The notes below the pieces were generated by a model. It had not been told where the DNA came from. It saw only the letters and a program-made list of their open reading frames with translations, and did not search any database. From assembly GCF_015689335.1 (NCBI RefSeq), contig NZ_CP065053.1:5642001-5706000 (forward strand): DNA of 64,000 bases, read 5' to 3'. The translations under genes and the position numbers were made by a program. This document shows, piece by piece, positions 9,259 through 17,118 of this stretch (position 1 is its first letter; each line of letters begins with the position of its first letter). This DNA is from Massilia antarctica. Its GTDB lineage: Bacteria; Pseudomonadota; Gammaproteobacteria; Burkholderiales; Burkholderiaceae_D.

Positions 9259-11445
9259 TTACGCCGTCGGCAGTTTCAGGCACAGGCCGACAAACGCTTC
9301 CGCGCCCCAGCCGACATACCCGCTGTTGACGATGGTGCGGTCGCTCGCACTCAGCCGGATCACATAGCCGCACTTGGGCATGCCACTGGTGTCGAGCCGC
9401 CACACGCCGCTCTCACCCGTGGTCGGCACCGTCGGATAGGTGCGCGGCAGCGGCACCGGCGCCACGAAGGTGCCGCCCAGCGCGGGTTGCACCGACAAGC
9501 TCAGGCTGCTGAAATGCTGGTCGCTCACCTGATATGTGCCTTCGATTACGTCGCCGATGACGAAATCGGCACAGCTGCCCGCACCTGTTGTTATTTTAAA
9601 ACTTCCGGCCGGAATCTGAGGCGCGGCATTGTCCAGCCGCACAGTCGAGGGATTGCCGGCATACACCACATTGGCGGCGTCCTTGACTTCCACCCGCACC
9701 TGCCAGGCACCGGTCTTGCCGGCGGTTTCCCAACGCGCCAGCACATTACCCAAGACAAAGATTTCGGCATTGCCGGGCGCGCCAGTGTGGTCTTCCTGGT
9801 AGGTATAAAAGCCGCTGCCGTCGACCGCCTGCGAGATCGTCGGCAGGAAACTCCACACCCCGTCCAGCAACTGGCTGCGCGCCAGCGGAAAGGTGTTGGC
9901 GAGCGGCTGGTCGCCGCTGCCATCGTTGACGATGATCCGGTACTTGAGCGGTCCGGCGCCGCTGCTGATGTCGGTCGGGTTGGCGATATGCCCGGTGATC
10001 ACGACTTCGCCCCCGAACGGACTTTGCACCGCCGTAAAGCCGGCCAGTTGCGCCGGGCCGCTGGCGTAGCCGGCACCATCGATGTCGGTCAGCGCCATGC
10101 TGCCGATGGTTTCGATGATCGGCGGATGGCCGGTCGGCGCCGGCCCCCTGCCCGCGCGGATGTGGACCAGGGTGTCGAGCCGGTTGCCCCACACCGTAAC
10201 GTAGTAGGGATTGGCACAGGGCGCCGCCACCTGCCACGACAGGATGGCGCGGATCGGCACCAGCACCGGGCCTTGCTGGCAGGTACGGCGGTAGCGGTCC
10301 AGGTCGACCGGCAGGAATACCGAATATTCCAGCCCCTCGCGCGGCATGCGTTCGATGTCGTGCACGTTGACCGAGGTGCTGCCGAGGCAGGTTTCGAAGG
10401 TGCCGTTGTCGTTGAAGTCGCCCCAGAAGGTGACGAACTCCTTGCTGCCGGCCGTGCACGGGCCGCCCGAGTAACCGTTCGGCAGCTTGATGCGCAGGAT
10501 GCCGACCAGGGTGTCCTGGGCGTAGTTCAGGCCGATGCAGTCGAGCTGCTCGTAGCGCGTGCTGCTTTGCACGGGGAACAGGCTATCGGCGATGTTGACG
10601 TCGAGCTCGGTCAGCGCGCCCGTGAAACCGGGCGCCATGAGGGCATCGGTCAGCTCGGGCTGGCTGACGAGGTCGTGCAGCTCGGCCAGCGCATAGCGGT
10701 GCGGTTCGACATCGCGGCCCTTGTACAAGGCTTGTAATTCGCGCACGCCGAGCGCCTTGGGCGGGCTGATCGTCACTTCCTGCTTGAGGTCGATCATTTC
10801 GGCCAGCGCGGGCGGCAAGGACAGTTTGGCGTGCTGGAGCAGATCGTCGATCAGGATGATGCGCAGCGGATCGACCCGGATATGGGTATTGTGGATATTG
10901 CCCCAGACCGGCACGAAATCGGGCGAATCCGGTGGCGGCGGCACGTTCCACGACAAAATGGCGCGCACCAGCCAGGTATTGTCGAGGAAGCAGAAGCGCT
11001 TGGCGGGGTTGATGCGCAAGGTCACCGCGTATTCAAGGCGGCGGCGCCCGGTGCTGCCTTCGGGAATGTCGAAGGCGGAAAAGCTGGTCAGGCCGGCATC
11101 CTGCCAGCTTGCGCCGTCGTCGCGCGACAGATAAAAGCGCACATATTCCTGCGAGCCAGACGAACAGATGCCGCCGCCGTAACCGTTCGGCTGGAAGATG
11201 TAGACCACCGCGTCGAGCCGGTTGAACTGGGGCTGGAAGCCGACACAGGCCAGCCGTTCGTAGGTGGTGTTGAGTTTGATGTTGAGGACGGGCGGAAACG
11301 GGCTGGCCTCGATATTGCCGAAGTAATTCGGGTTGGCCATGACCAGCGCGCGGAACCTGGTGCGCTCTTCGGGCACAACGGGCGGCGGCGCACTCCTGGC
11401 CACGGGTGGCCTGGGCGCTTTGCGTCCGGGATCATCGGTTTTCAT
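9259..11445 (-). CDS. Large protein of unknown function with two internal repeats
   Basis: A 728-residue protein with no signal peptide or membrane helix. I do not recognise the family. Two related blocks are visible: YERLACVGFQPQFNRLD followed by FQPNGYGGGICSSGSQEYV, and YEQLDCIGLNYAQDTLV followed by KLPNGYSGGPCTAGSKEFV. Each has paired cysteines, a PNGY-GG motif and then an AILSW--PPP/AAPCANP-ff-vWGN stretch, so the protein arose by an internal duplication. The C-terminal third (from about residue 500) looks beta-rich, with CADFVIGDVIEGTYQV. The N-terminus is Pro/Arg-rich. The neighbours are on either strand and give no functional hint. Confidence 0.7.
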   Translation of the reverse strand: MKTDDPGRKAPRPPVARSAPPPVVPEERTRFRALVMANPNYFGNIEASPFPPVLNIKLNTTYERLACVGFQPQFNRLDAVVYIFQPNGYGGGICSSGSQEYVRFYLSRDDGASWQDAGLTSFSAFDIPEGSTGRRRLEYAVTLRINPAKRFCFLDNTWLVRAILSWNVPPPPDSPDFVPVWGNIHNTHIRVDPLRIILIDDLLQHAKLSLPPALAEMIDLKQEVTISPPKALGVRELQALYKGRDVEPHRYALAELHDLVSQPELTDALMAPGFTGALTELDVNIADSLFPVQSSTRYEQLDCIGLNYAQDTLVGILRIKLPNGYSGGPCTAGSKEFVTFWGDFNDNGTFETCLGSTSVNVHDIERMPREGLEYSVFLPVDLDRYRRTCQQGPVLVPIRAILSWQVAAPCANPYYVTVWGNRLDTLVHIRAGRGPAPTGHPPIIETIGSMALTDIDGAGYASGPAQLAGFTAVQSPFGGEVVITGHIANPTDISSGAGPLKYRIIVNDGSGDQPLANTFPLARSQLLDGVWSFLPTISQAVDGSGFYTYQEDHTGAPGNAEIFVLGNVLARWETAGKTGAWQVRVEVKDAANVVYAGNPSTVRLDNAAPQIPAGSFKITTGAGSCADFVIGDVIEGTYQVSDQHFSSLSLSVQPALGGTFVAPVPLPRTYPTVPTTGESGVWRLDTSGMPKCGYVIRLSASDRTIVNSGYVGWGAEAFVGLCLKLPTA

Positions 11446-11563
11446 TATGGTTACTCCTCATGGGTGGGGTACACAGCGCAGTGTGAACCGCCCCAAGAAG
11501 AGCTCGCTTATCGCACGTCAAAACCCGACAGCGATGCCTGGTTTCAAAAATTGACGTGGAAAA

Positions 11564-12280
11564 TCAGTACCTTGCGGCGATCATGCGCGTCAGGACCAGC
11601 GCCGCCAGTGCGGCCAGCAAGTGCTTGAGCGTATGGCCGCTGAGTGCGTGGATGGCGGCGAGGATGGCGCCGTCGGCCAGTTCGCACAGCTTGGCCAGCA
11701 CGTACAGGCCGATGGCTACCCCAAACGCACGCCGCTGCGCGGGCGCGGCGCCGCTCTGCCATTGCAGCACCGGGATCAGCACGAGCGGAGCGAGCTGGAT
11801 CAGCAGATAGGGGCCGAGGTTGCCGGTGGCCGACCACCAGAACACGCTGGCGGCGCCCAGGGCGCACAGCGCGGCCAAGGTGGGCAGCGGGGCGAAGCGC
11901 GCGGGAAAGGCATCGTCGAGCGCGGCGGCGAGCAGCGCCACGCAGGCCAGCGGGATGCGCAAGCGGTCCCAGAGCAGGCGCGTGTCGTCCGGGGCCAGGT
12001 GGTACCAGGATGAGCCGAAGGCAGTCAGCAGGATGGCGGCGAAGAACATCGCGTGGGCGGGCCGGGCCGGACGCACGTGCAGCAGGCCGTAGAGGCCGAT
12101 GATGAGGAAGCCAAGGTTCGACAGCACGTCGGCGGCGTTGCTCAGGCCAAACGTGGCGCGCTGGTCGGCAAAGTGGTGGTAGCCGGCCGGTTGCAGGATG
12201 GGTCCGGCCAGCAGCATGGCGGCGGCCAGGAGAACGGCAACATAGCCGGCGACGTTGGGTCGGGCGCGGGTGAGCTGCAT
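11564..12280 (-). CDS. CREST/alkaline-ceramidase-like integral membrane protein
   Basis: A 238-residue membrane protein with about seven hydrophobic helices. The pattern FGSSWYHLAPDDTRLLWDRLRIPL and the later SGHTLKHLLAAL match the CREST superfamily (alkaline ceramidase, PAQR, Per1), in which a Ser, an Asp and three His residues form a metal-hydrolase site; all are visible here. The start at MQLTRARPN is supported by AAAGGA a few bases before it, although the frame is open ten codons further upstream. It probably acts as a membrane amidase or lipid hydrolase, but the substrate is unknown. It stands alone between oppositely or differently organised genes. Confidence 0.75.
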   Translation of the reverse strand: MQLTRARPNVAGYVAVLLAAAMLLAGPILQPAGYHHFADQRATFGLSNAADVLSNLGFLIIGLYGLLHVRPARPAHAMFFAAILLTAFGSSWYHLAPDDTRLLWDRLRIPLACVALLAAALDDAFPARFAPLPTLAALCALGAASVFWWSATGNLGPYLLIQLAPLVLIPVLQWQSGAAPAQRRAFGVAIGLYVLAKLCELADGAILAAIHALSGHTLKHLLAALAALVLTRMIAARY

Positions 12281-12546
12281 GACGGTCCTTTGCGGTGGAA
12301 AGGAGCTCACTGTGGCCCTTGCGGCGCGCGTGCGGGAAAGGATGGCGGGAGGTACCGGCGGACAGGACAGACAGTGGCGGATGTCGATACCTTGCCTGAC
12401 TACATTTGCGGTCCGGACACTCCGCCCGCCCCGATTGAGCGGGCATAAAAACAGCGTCCGGCGAGCTTGTTTTTTCTTTGAATCGCTTTTTATCGATCAC
12501 AAATACTGGAGGTCTTCCCACCCGGGCCAACCCAAGGAGAAGCATC

Positions 12547-12873
12547 ATGAACGTCACGCTGACTATCAGCCCTGCCGAAAACCAGCCAGGCAACTATCTG
12601 GTCGTGCTCAACGGGGATGGCTCCTATCACTCGGTCAACAAGAAAGTCGGCGCCCGGATTCGAGGGGACGATGAGTGGTTCGACGACACGCTCTTCAGCA
12701 TTTGCGGGACCGGCATCGAACGCGTGGGGGGAGACGGCAGCTTTACGCTGTCGAACACCGTGTCCGCCAACCAGCTGAACGAAGACTGGGGGCAGGATGA
12801 GATCTATGCCCTGGTCAGTGTCGAAGGACTTAGTGGTTCTTTCAAAAGCAACCCGGTCAAGGGCGACTTCTGA
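12547..12873 (+). CDS. Small protein of unknown function (108 aa)
   Basis: The ATG is preceded by a strong AAGGAG ribosome-binding site. The product begins MNVTLTISPAENQPGNYLVV and contains Gly/Asp-rich turns (GGDGSFTLSN, NEDWGQDEIYALVS), suggesting a small beta-sandwich. There is no signal peptide, cysteine pair or membrane helix apart from one Cys. I do not recognise the family. It lies at the left edge of the lower-GC orphan patch. Confidence 0.6.
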   Translation: MNVTLTISPAENQPGNYLVVLNGDGSYHSVNKKVGARIRGDDEWFDDTLFSICGTGIERVGGDGSFTLSNTVSANQLNEDWGQDEIYALVSVEGLSGSFKSNPVKGDF

Positions 12874-13143
12874 CCCGGAAAGGTGGCGCATCGCAGTTTC
12901 CGCCGTCAATGGCCAAATCGTGGCTACGCCCGCTGTTGCATGCGACGCGTTAAGTCGAAAAAATATGGCCGCTCAGAAAACAGGAGAATTGATCGGTGCT
13001 CACGCCGGGTGCGTCCGGCCGGATGGTCAAGTCGACCATGCTCGTGTAGAGTGCGCACTGCTGACCGACCATTTCCGGCGTGAAGCGGACACCCGAACCG
13101 CAATGTCTCAACCAATAAAATTGTCTTCCTGGCGAGCCGCCGA

Positions 13144-13518
13144 ATGAGTATTTCACACGCACTTTTAAGCTTTGCGAACGTACTCGAAGTGGCGGAACTT
13201 TGCGCCAGCGATCCCTACGAAAGGCAAAGCCAACTGGTCGCAGAATGTCGAGCAATGAAGATGCCATTTCTAGCCTCGATGCCATTGCGGCATAGATTTT
13301 CGTGCCCGGTCTGCGGGTTGCAAAGGGGAGAAGTTGAATTGCATTTTGAGGACCCGAGACAAGTGAGAGAAATGCCATCGGACCAAGGTATGTGGGGCAC
13401 GCCAGCTGGACAGTTCTACCAAGATTCCTTTTCATCCATGCATGCGATACTTGTGCATGGAGCAGATGTGCCGATCAAATTGCAAACACTGCTTTCTGGC
13501 TTGGCAGAGAACGTGTGA
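13144..13518 (+). CDS. Orphan protein with a CPVCG knuckle (unknown function)
   Basis: A 124-residue product starting MSISHALLSFANVLEVAELC. It contains one zinc-knuckle-like motif (FSCPVCGLQRGEVELHFED) and a conserved-looking C-terminal part (MHAILVHGADVPIKLQTLLSGLAENV). Codon use is much poorer in G/C at third positions than in surrounding genes, pointing to horizontal transfer. No clear ribosome-binding site precedes the ATG. It resembles stand-alone immunity-type genes in size and layout, but I cannot assign a family. An antisense frame covers the same region and is considered a shadow. Confidence 0.5.
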   Translation: MSISHALLSFANVLEVAELCASDPYERQSQLVAECRAMKMPFLASMPLRHRFSCPVCGLQRGEVELHFEDPRQVREMPSDQGMWGTPAGQFYQDSFSSMHAILVHGADVPIKLQTLLSGLAENV

Positions 13519-13588
13519 ATCCAGCGATCCACAGTCGCCGTCCGTACGCGGATAAAGGCGCACATACGCTCGCCAGGCAAGGGAAAGA

Positions 13589-14060
13589 GTTCGGCCAGAA
13601 GCGGACTTCGAACATTGCGACACATGAAACGATAGCCTATGCATTTGCCAACCACAGCAGACGAACGGTTTGATTTCCTCTCAACACTTCAATCACGCCT
13701 GAAGCCCGAAGGATTCTGGCTTACTGATTTCTTGGCGCAGCGCCTGCACGATGTTGAATGGACTTTTTGCGGTGGTGTGACGGAAGACGGGACCACTGTC
13801 AAACTATGTGCAGAATATTGTCGAGACCTGCTGCTGGCTTTGCAAGCGGGCAAAGTCAATTGTGACCAAAGCCTGCAAATGGCAGCGATTTCTGCGTCCG
13901 CAAAGGCAGAGGTTCAAGAACTGTTCATTTTGGAGACGTCAGTAGACGCCAATCAAATAACGACGTTTCATGCTTGTAGTGCTGTTTCTGCCTTTCTACA
14001 ACTTGTGTACACACTTGATTCTGGCTAAAAAGACCCAGTTCGGCCATGAGCCGACGTTCG
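13589..14060 (+). repeat. Pair of similar intergenic motifs flanking an orphan gene
   Basis: The motif gttcggccagaagcggac followed by ttcg at 13589-13610 recurs in diverged form (gttcggccatgagccgac followed by gttcg) at 14038-14060. Each copy lies in the non-coding gap just before one of the orphan genes at 13639 and 14098. Roughly four in five positions match. Confidence 0.55.
13639..14028 (+). CDS. Orphan hypothetical protein (129 aa)
   Basis: The product begins MHLPTTADERFDFLSTLQSRLKPEGFWLTDFLAQRL and is predicted soluble and largely helical, with several cysteines (FCGGVTEDG, LCAEYCRDLL, FHACSAV). No known family is recognised. Base composition is low in GC compared with the window average. 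It sits between two other orphan genes in the same orientation. The lack of a clear ribosome-binding site leaves the start uncertain. Confidence 0.45.
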   Translation: MHLPTTADERFDFLSTLQSRLKPEGFWLTDFLAQRLHDVEWTFCGGVTEDGTTVKLCAEYCRDLLLALQAGKVNCDQSLQMAAISASAKAEVQELFILETSVDANQITTFHACSAVSAFLQLVYTLDSG

Positions 14061-14097
14061 CTAGCGCGGTCGGTATTACTTCAGAGATTATAAATTG

Positions 14098-14691
14098 ATG
14101 AGCAATCCAAAACTCCTACCAGCCCAACTTCAACGGGCAATGCAATGCGCCGCCAGGTGCGACGCCACGGTCACGTCCAAAGAGTGGCTACGCACGTTCG
14201 GGTATGACGAAGACTGGTCGGATGGCATCGCGATGGCAAAATATGACAACGGCGCGGGCGACCACGTCATCGCATTCTTTACATCGGACGGCAAGGCATT
14301 GATCAAAGGTTTTGATCATGAATCAGAAGTCAGTCCGCATGCGCGCGACGAGTATGCTATCTGGCCCGGACTCTATGAGGGCATCCCCGCGGATCTCTTA
14401 AGTGTCGTACAGGATGAGGCCGTCGAATACGAGGACGTGACATTTTGCTTCTGGAGCGCCGACGGTACATCCTGGACGACTGGAAACGCGCGAATTCCCG
14501 AAGGCATGGATGATGGCTCCACATGGCTGTTAGGCATGGTTCAGATGGATGCGGAAGAGTTCATCGAATGGGCGAAATGTTACTATGAGAACGGGTTTGA
14601 TCTGATAGGGGAAGACGGCGTGTCCGCAGAGTTCAAAAAAGGCACAGTTGAGCCCGGACGGGACAGCCAACGCGGTGGGCGTGGCACATAG
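14098..14691 (+). CDS. Orphan acidic hypothetical protein (197 aa)
   Basis: An acidic soluble protein (SNPKLLPAQLQRAMQCAARC near the start; later VEYEDVTFCFWSADGTSWTTG and MDAEEFIEWAKCYYENGFDL). A TTG just before the ATG is in frame but the ATG is preferred. Composition is again less GC-rich than neighbours. The fold resembles small single-domain proteins often found as orphan immunity genes, but this is impression only, and no toxin is visible nearby. Confidence 0.55.
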   Translation: MSNPKLLPAQLQRAMQCAARCDATVTSKEWLRTFGYDEDWSDGIAMAKYDNGAGDHVIAFFTSDGKALIKGFDHESEVSPHARDEYAIWPGLYEGIPADLLSVVQDEAVEYEDVTFCFWSADGTSWTTGNARIPEGMDDGSTWLLGMVQMDAEEFIEWAKCYYENGFDLIGEDGVSAEFKKGTVEPGRDSQRGGRGT

Positions 14692-14845
14692 GAGGTGCGG
14701 GTAAGGGACGCTCGCAGCTGCTATAGTGAGAGTGAACCGGGTGATGGTCACAGCCCCTCCGCAATTCAGGCACCAGCAATTATGCCAACTCAACATCATC
14801 CCCTCGCCGCCTGGCACGGCGAAGCACGGCGAAGGGACGACAGGT

Positions 14846-17020
14846 TTACTGCGCCGCCACCTTGGCCGGCTCGTTCATGTGCAAGGCCCGGCTCAGGAAA
14901 CCCCAGCGGTCCGCCACTTCCTCGATCTGCTTGGTGGTCGGCTTGCCGGCGCCATGGCCCGCCTTCACATCGATGCGGATCAGGATCGGCGCGCTGCCCG
15001 CCTGCGCCGCCTGCGCCGCCGCCGCGAACTTGAAGCTGTGCGCCGGCACCACCCGGTCATCGTGATCGGCCGTGGTGATCATGGTCGCCGGATAGCACGC
15101 GCCCGCCTTCAGGTTATGCAGCGGCGAGTACTTCACCAGTGCCTTGAATTCGTCCGCGTTTTCCGACGAGCCGTAGTCCGAGGTCCAAGCCCAGCCGATG
15201 GTGAATTTATGGAAGCGCAGCATGTCGAGCACGCCCACTTGCGGAATGGCCGCGCCGAACAGTTCCGGACGCTGCGTCAGCGCCGCGCCGACCAGCAAGC
15301 CGCCATTGCTGCCGCCGCCGATGGCCAGTTTCGCAGGTGACGTGACCTTGTTGGCCACCAGCCACTCGGCCGCGCCGATGAAGTCGTCGAACACATTCTG
15401 CTTGTGCAGCTTGGTGCCCGCTTCGTGCCACGCTTCACCGTACTCGCCGCCGCCGCGCAGGTTGGCCACCACGTACACGCCGCCCATTTCCATCCACGCC
15501 AGATTGGCCGGCGAGAACGACGGGGTCAGCGAAATATTGAAGCCGCCATAACCGTACAAGTAAGTCGGGTTGCTGCCATCGAGCTTGAGCCCCTTCTTCG
15601 AGACGATGAACATCGGCACCTTGGTGCCATCGCGGCTGGTGTAGAACTGCTGGCGCGTTTCGTAGGCGTTCGGATCGAAGTCCACGCTCGGCTTGCGGAA
15701 CACCGTGCTCGCGCCGGTCTTCATGTCGAGGCGGTAGATCGTGGTCGGGTTGGTGAAACCGGTGAACGAGTAAAAGGTCTCGCTGTCGCCACGCTTGCCC
15801 TTGAAGCCGGATACCGAGCCGATGCCCGGCAGCGCGATCTCGCGTACCAGCTTGCCCTTGCGGTCCATCACCTTGACCATGCTGCGCGCGTCGGCCAGGT
15901 ACTCGGCGATGATCTGGTTGTTGACCATCGAGGCGCCGACCAGGGTTTGCGCCGTCTCCGGGACGATCTCTTTCCAGTGCTTCTCGGCCGGCTTGCGCGT
16001 GTCGATGGCGATCAGGCGCGAACGGGTAGCCTTCTTGTCGGTGCTGAAGTAGAACACCGGACCGTCGTTGTCGATGAAATTATACGAGGCCTCGAACTGG
16101 TCGATCAGCGGCACCACCTTGGCGCCCGGCTTGGTCAAGTCCTTGTAGAAGATGCGGTACTTCGGCGCAGTGCCCTTGCTTGCGGTGATGATCAGGTACT
16201 TGCCGTCATTGCTGACCTCGCCGCCAAAACCCCATTCCTTCTCATCCGGACGGTCGTAGACCAGGGTATCGTCGCTCTGCGGCGTGCCGATCTTGTGGTA
16301 GTACAGCTTCTGGAAGTAGTTGACACTTGCCAGCTTGGCCGCTTCTTCCGGTGCGTCGTAGCGGCTGTAGAAGAAGCCCTTGCCATCACGGGTCCAGGAC
16401 GCGCCGGAAAACTTGACCCACTTCAGGTGGTCGTCCAGGTCCTTGCCGGTGTCGATGTCGCGCACTTTCCACTCGTTCCAGTCCGAGCCCGATGCGGCGG
16501 TGCCGTAGGCGAGGTATTTGCCGTCCGGGCTCACGGCGGTGCCGGCCAGGGCCACGGTGCCGTCGGCGGCCAGGGTGTTCGGGTCGAGCAGCAGGCGCGG
16601 CTCGTCGCTCAGCGACTTCATGGTGTAGAGCACCGACTGATTCTGCAAGCCGTCGTTGCGGCTGTAGAAATAGCGGCCGCTTTCCTTGTACGGCACGCTG
16701 TAGCGCTCGTAGTTCCACAGCTTGGTCAGGCGCTCCTTGATGGCGCTGCGTTCGCCGATCTGGCCGAGGTAGGACTGGGTCACCTTGTTCTGGGCGTCGA
16801 CCCATTCCTTGGTCTCAGCGCTGTTGGCGTCTTCCAGCCAGCGGTACGGGTCGGCGATGCTGGTGCCGTGATACATATCCTGCTGATCGATTTTTTTCGT
16901 GACCGGATAGGTCGTCGGCGTGCCGCCGGCCGCGCAGGCCGGGGTCTGGACCTGGGCCATTGCTTGTCCGCCGAACGCGGCGAGCAGGCTGGCGACGAGG
17001 ACTGCATGTCTCATTTGCAT
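14846..17020 (-). CDS. Prolyl oligopeptidase (S9A family), secreted to the periplasm
   Basis: A 724-residue serine peptidase cleaving after proline in short peptides. It opens with a signal peptide ([22 protein letters not shown], read as two segments). The beta-propeller follows ([17 protein letters not shown] is the family's N-terminal signature) and the C-terminal alpha/beta-hydrolase has the nucleophile in [11 protein letters not shown], the Asp in [13 protein letters not shown] and the His in [10 protein letters not shown]. The start at MQMRHA was preferred over an upstream in-frame ATG because it begins the signal peptide. It is monocistronic. Confidence 0.95.
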   Translation of the reverse strand: MQMRHAVLVASLLAAFGGQAMAQVQTPACAAGGTPTTYPVTKKIDQQDMYHGTSIADPYRWLEDANSAETKEWVDAQNKVTQSYLGQIGERSAIKERLTKLWNYERYSVPYKESGRYFYSRNDGLQNQSVLYTMKSLSDEPRLLLDPNTLAADGTVALAGTAVSPDGKYLAYGTAASGSDWNEWKVRDIDTGKDLDDHLKWVKFSGASWTRDGKGFFYSRYDAPEEAAKLASVNYFQKLYYHKIGTPQSDDTLVYDRPDEKEWGFGGEVSNDGKYLIITASKGTAPKYRIFYKDLTKPGAKVVPLIDQFEASYNFIDNDGPVFYFSTDKKATRSRLIAIDTRKPAEKHWKEIVPETAQTLVGASMVNNQIIAEYLADARSMVKVMDRKGKLVREIALPGIGSVSGFKGKRGDSETFYSFTGFTNPTTIYRLDMKTGASTVFRKPSVDFDPNAYETRQQFYTSRDGTKVPMFIVSKKGLKLDGSNPTYLYGYGGFNISLTPSFSPANLAWMEMGGVYVVANLRGGGEYGEAWHEAGTKLHKQNVFDDFIGAAEWLVANKVTSPAKLAIGGGSNGGLLVGAALTQRPELFGAAIPQVGVLDMLRFHKFTIGWAWTSDYGSSENADEFKALVKYSPLHNLKAGACYPATMITTADHDDRVVPAHSFKFAAAAQAAQAGSAPILIRIDVKAGHGAGKPTTKQIEEVADRWGFLSRALHMNEPAKVAAQ

Positions 17021-17118
17021 GGTTCTGTCTCTTGATGGAATGGGCAACTTTGCCGGGAAAGATAATAGCGCGAAATCCGGGTCGTGGCGATGGCCATCCC
17101 CGCATCACGCCATGCGAA

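Noticed and set aside
12901..12918. Sequence ccgtcaatggccaaat shared with about 56473-56490
   Set aside because: A 16-base match within 64 kb is near chance expectation and has no flanking similarity or mobile-element context.
12950..13435. A 161-aa antisense frame opposite the CPVCG gene
   Set aside because: It overlaps the better-supported plus-strand gene almost fully and has no motif; treated as a shadow.
13518..14100. Integron-type attC sites between the orphan genes
   Set aside because: The GTTRRRY/RYYYAAC core sites and the long imperfect inverted repeats expected of attC were not found.
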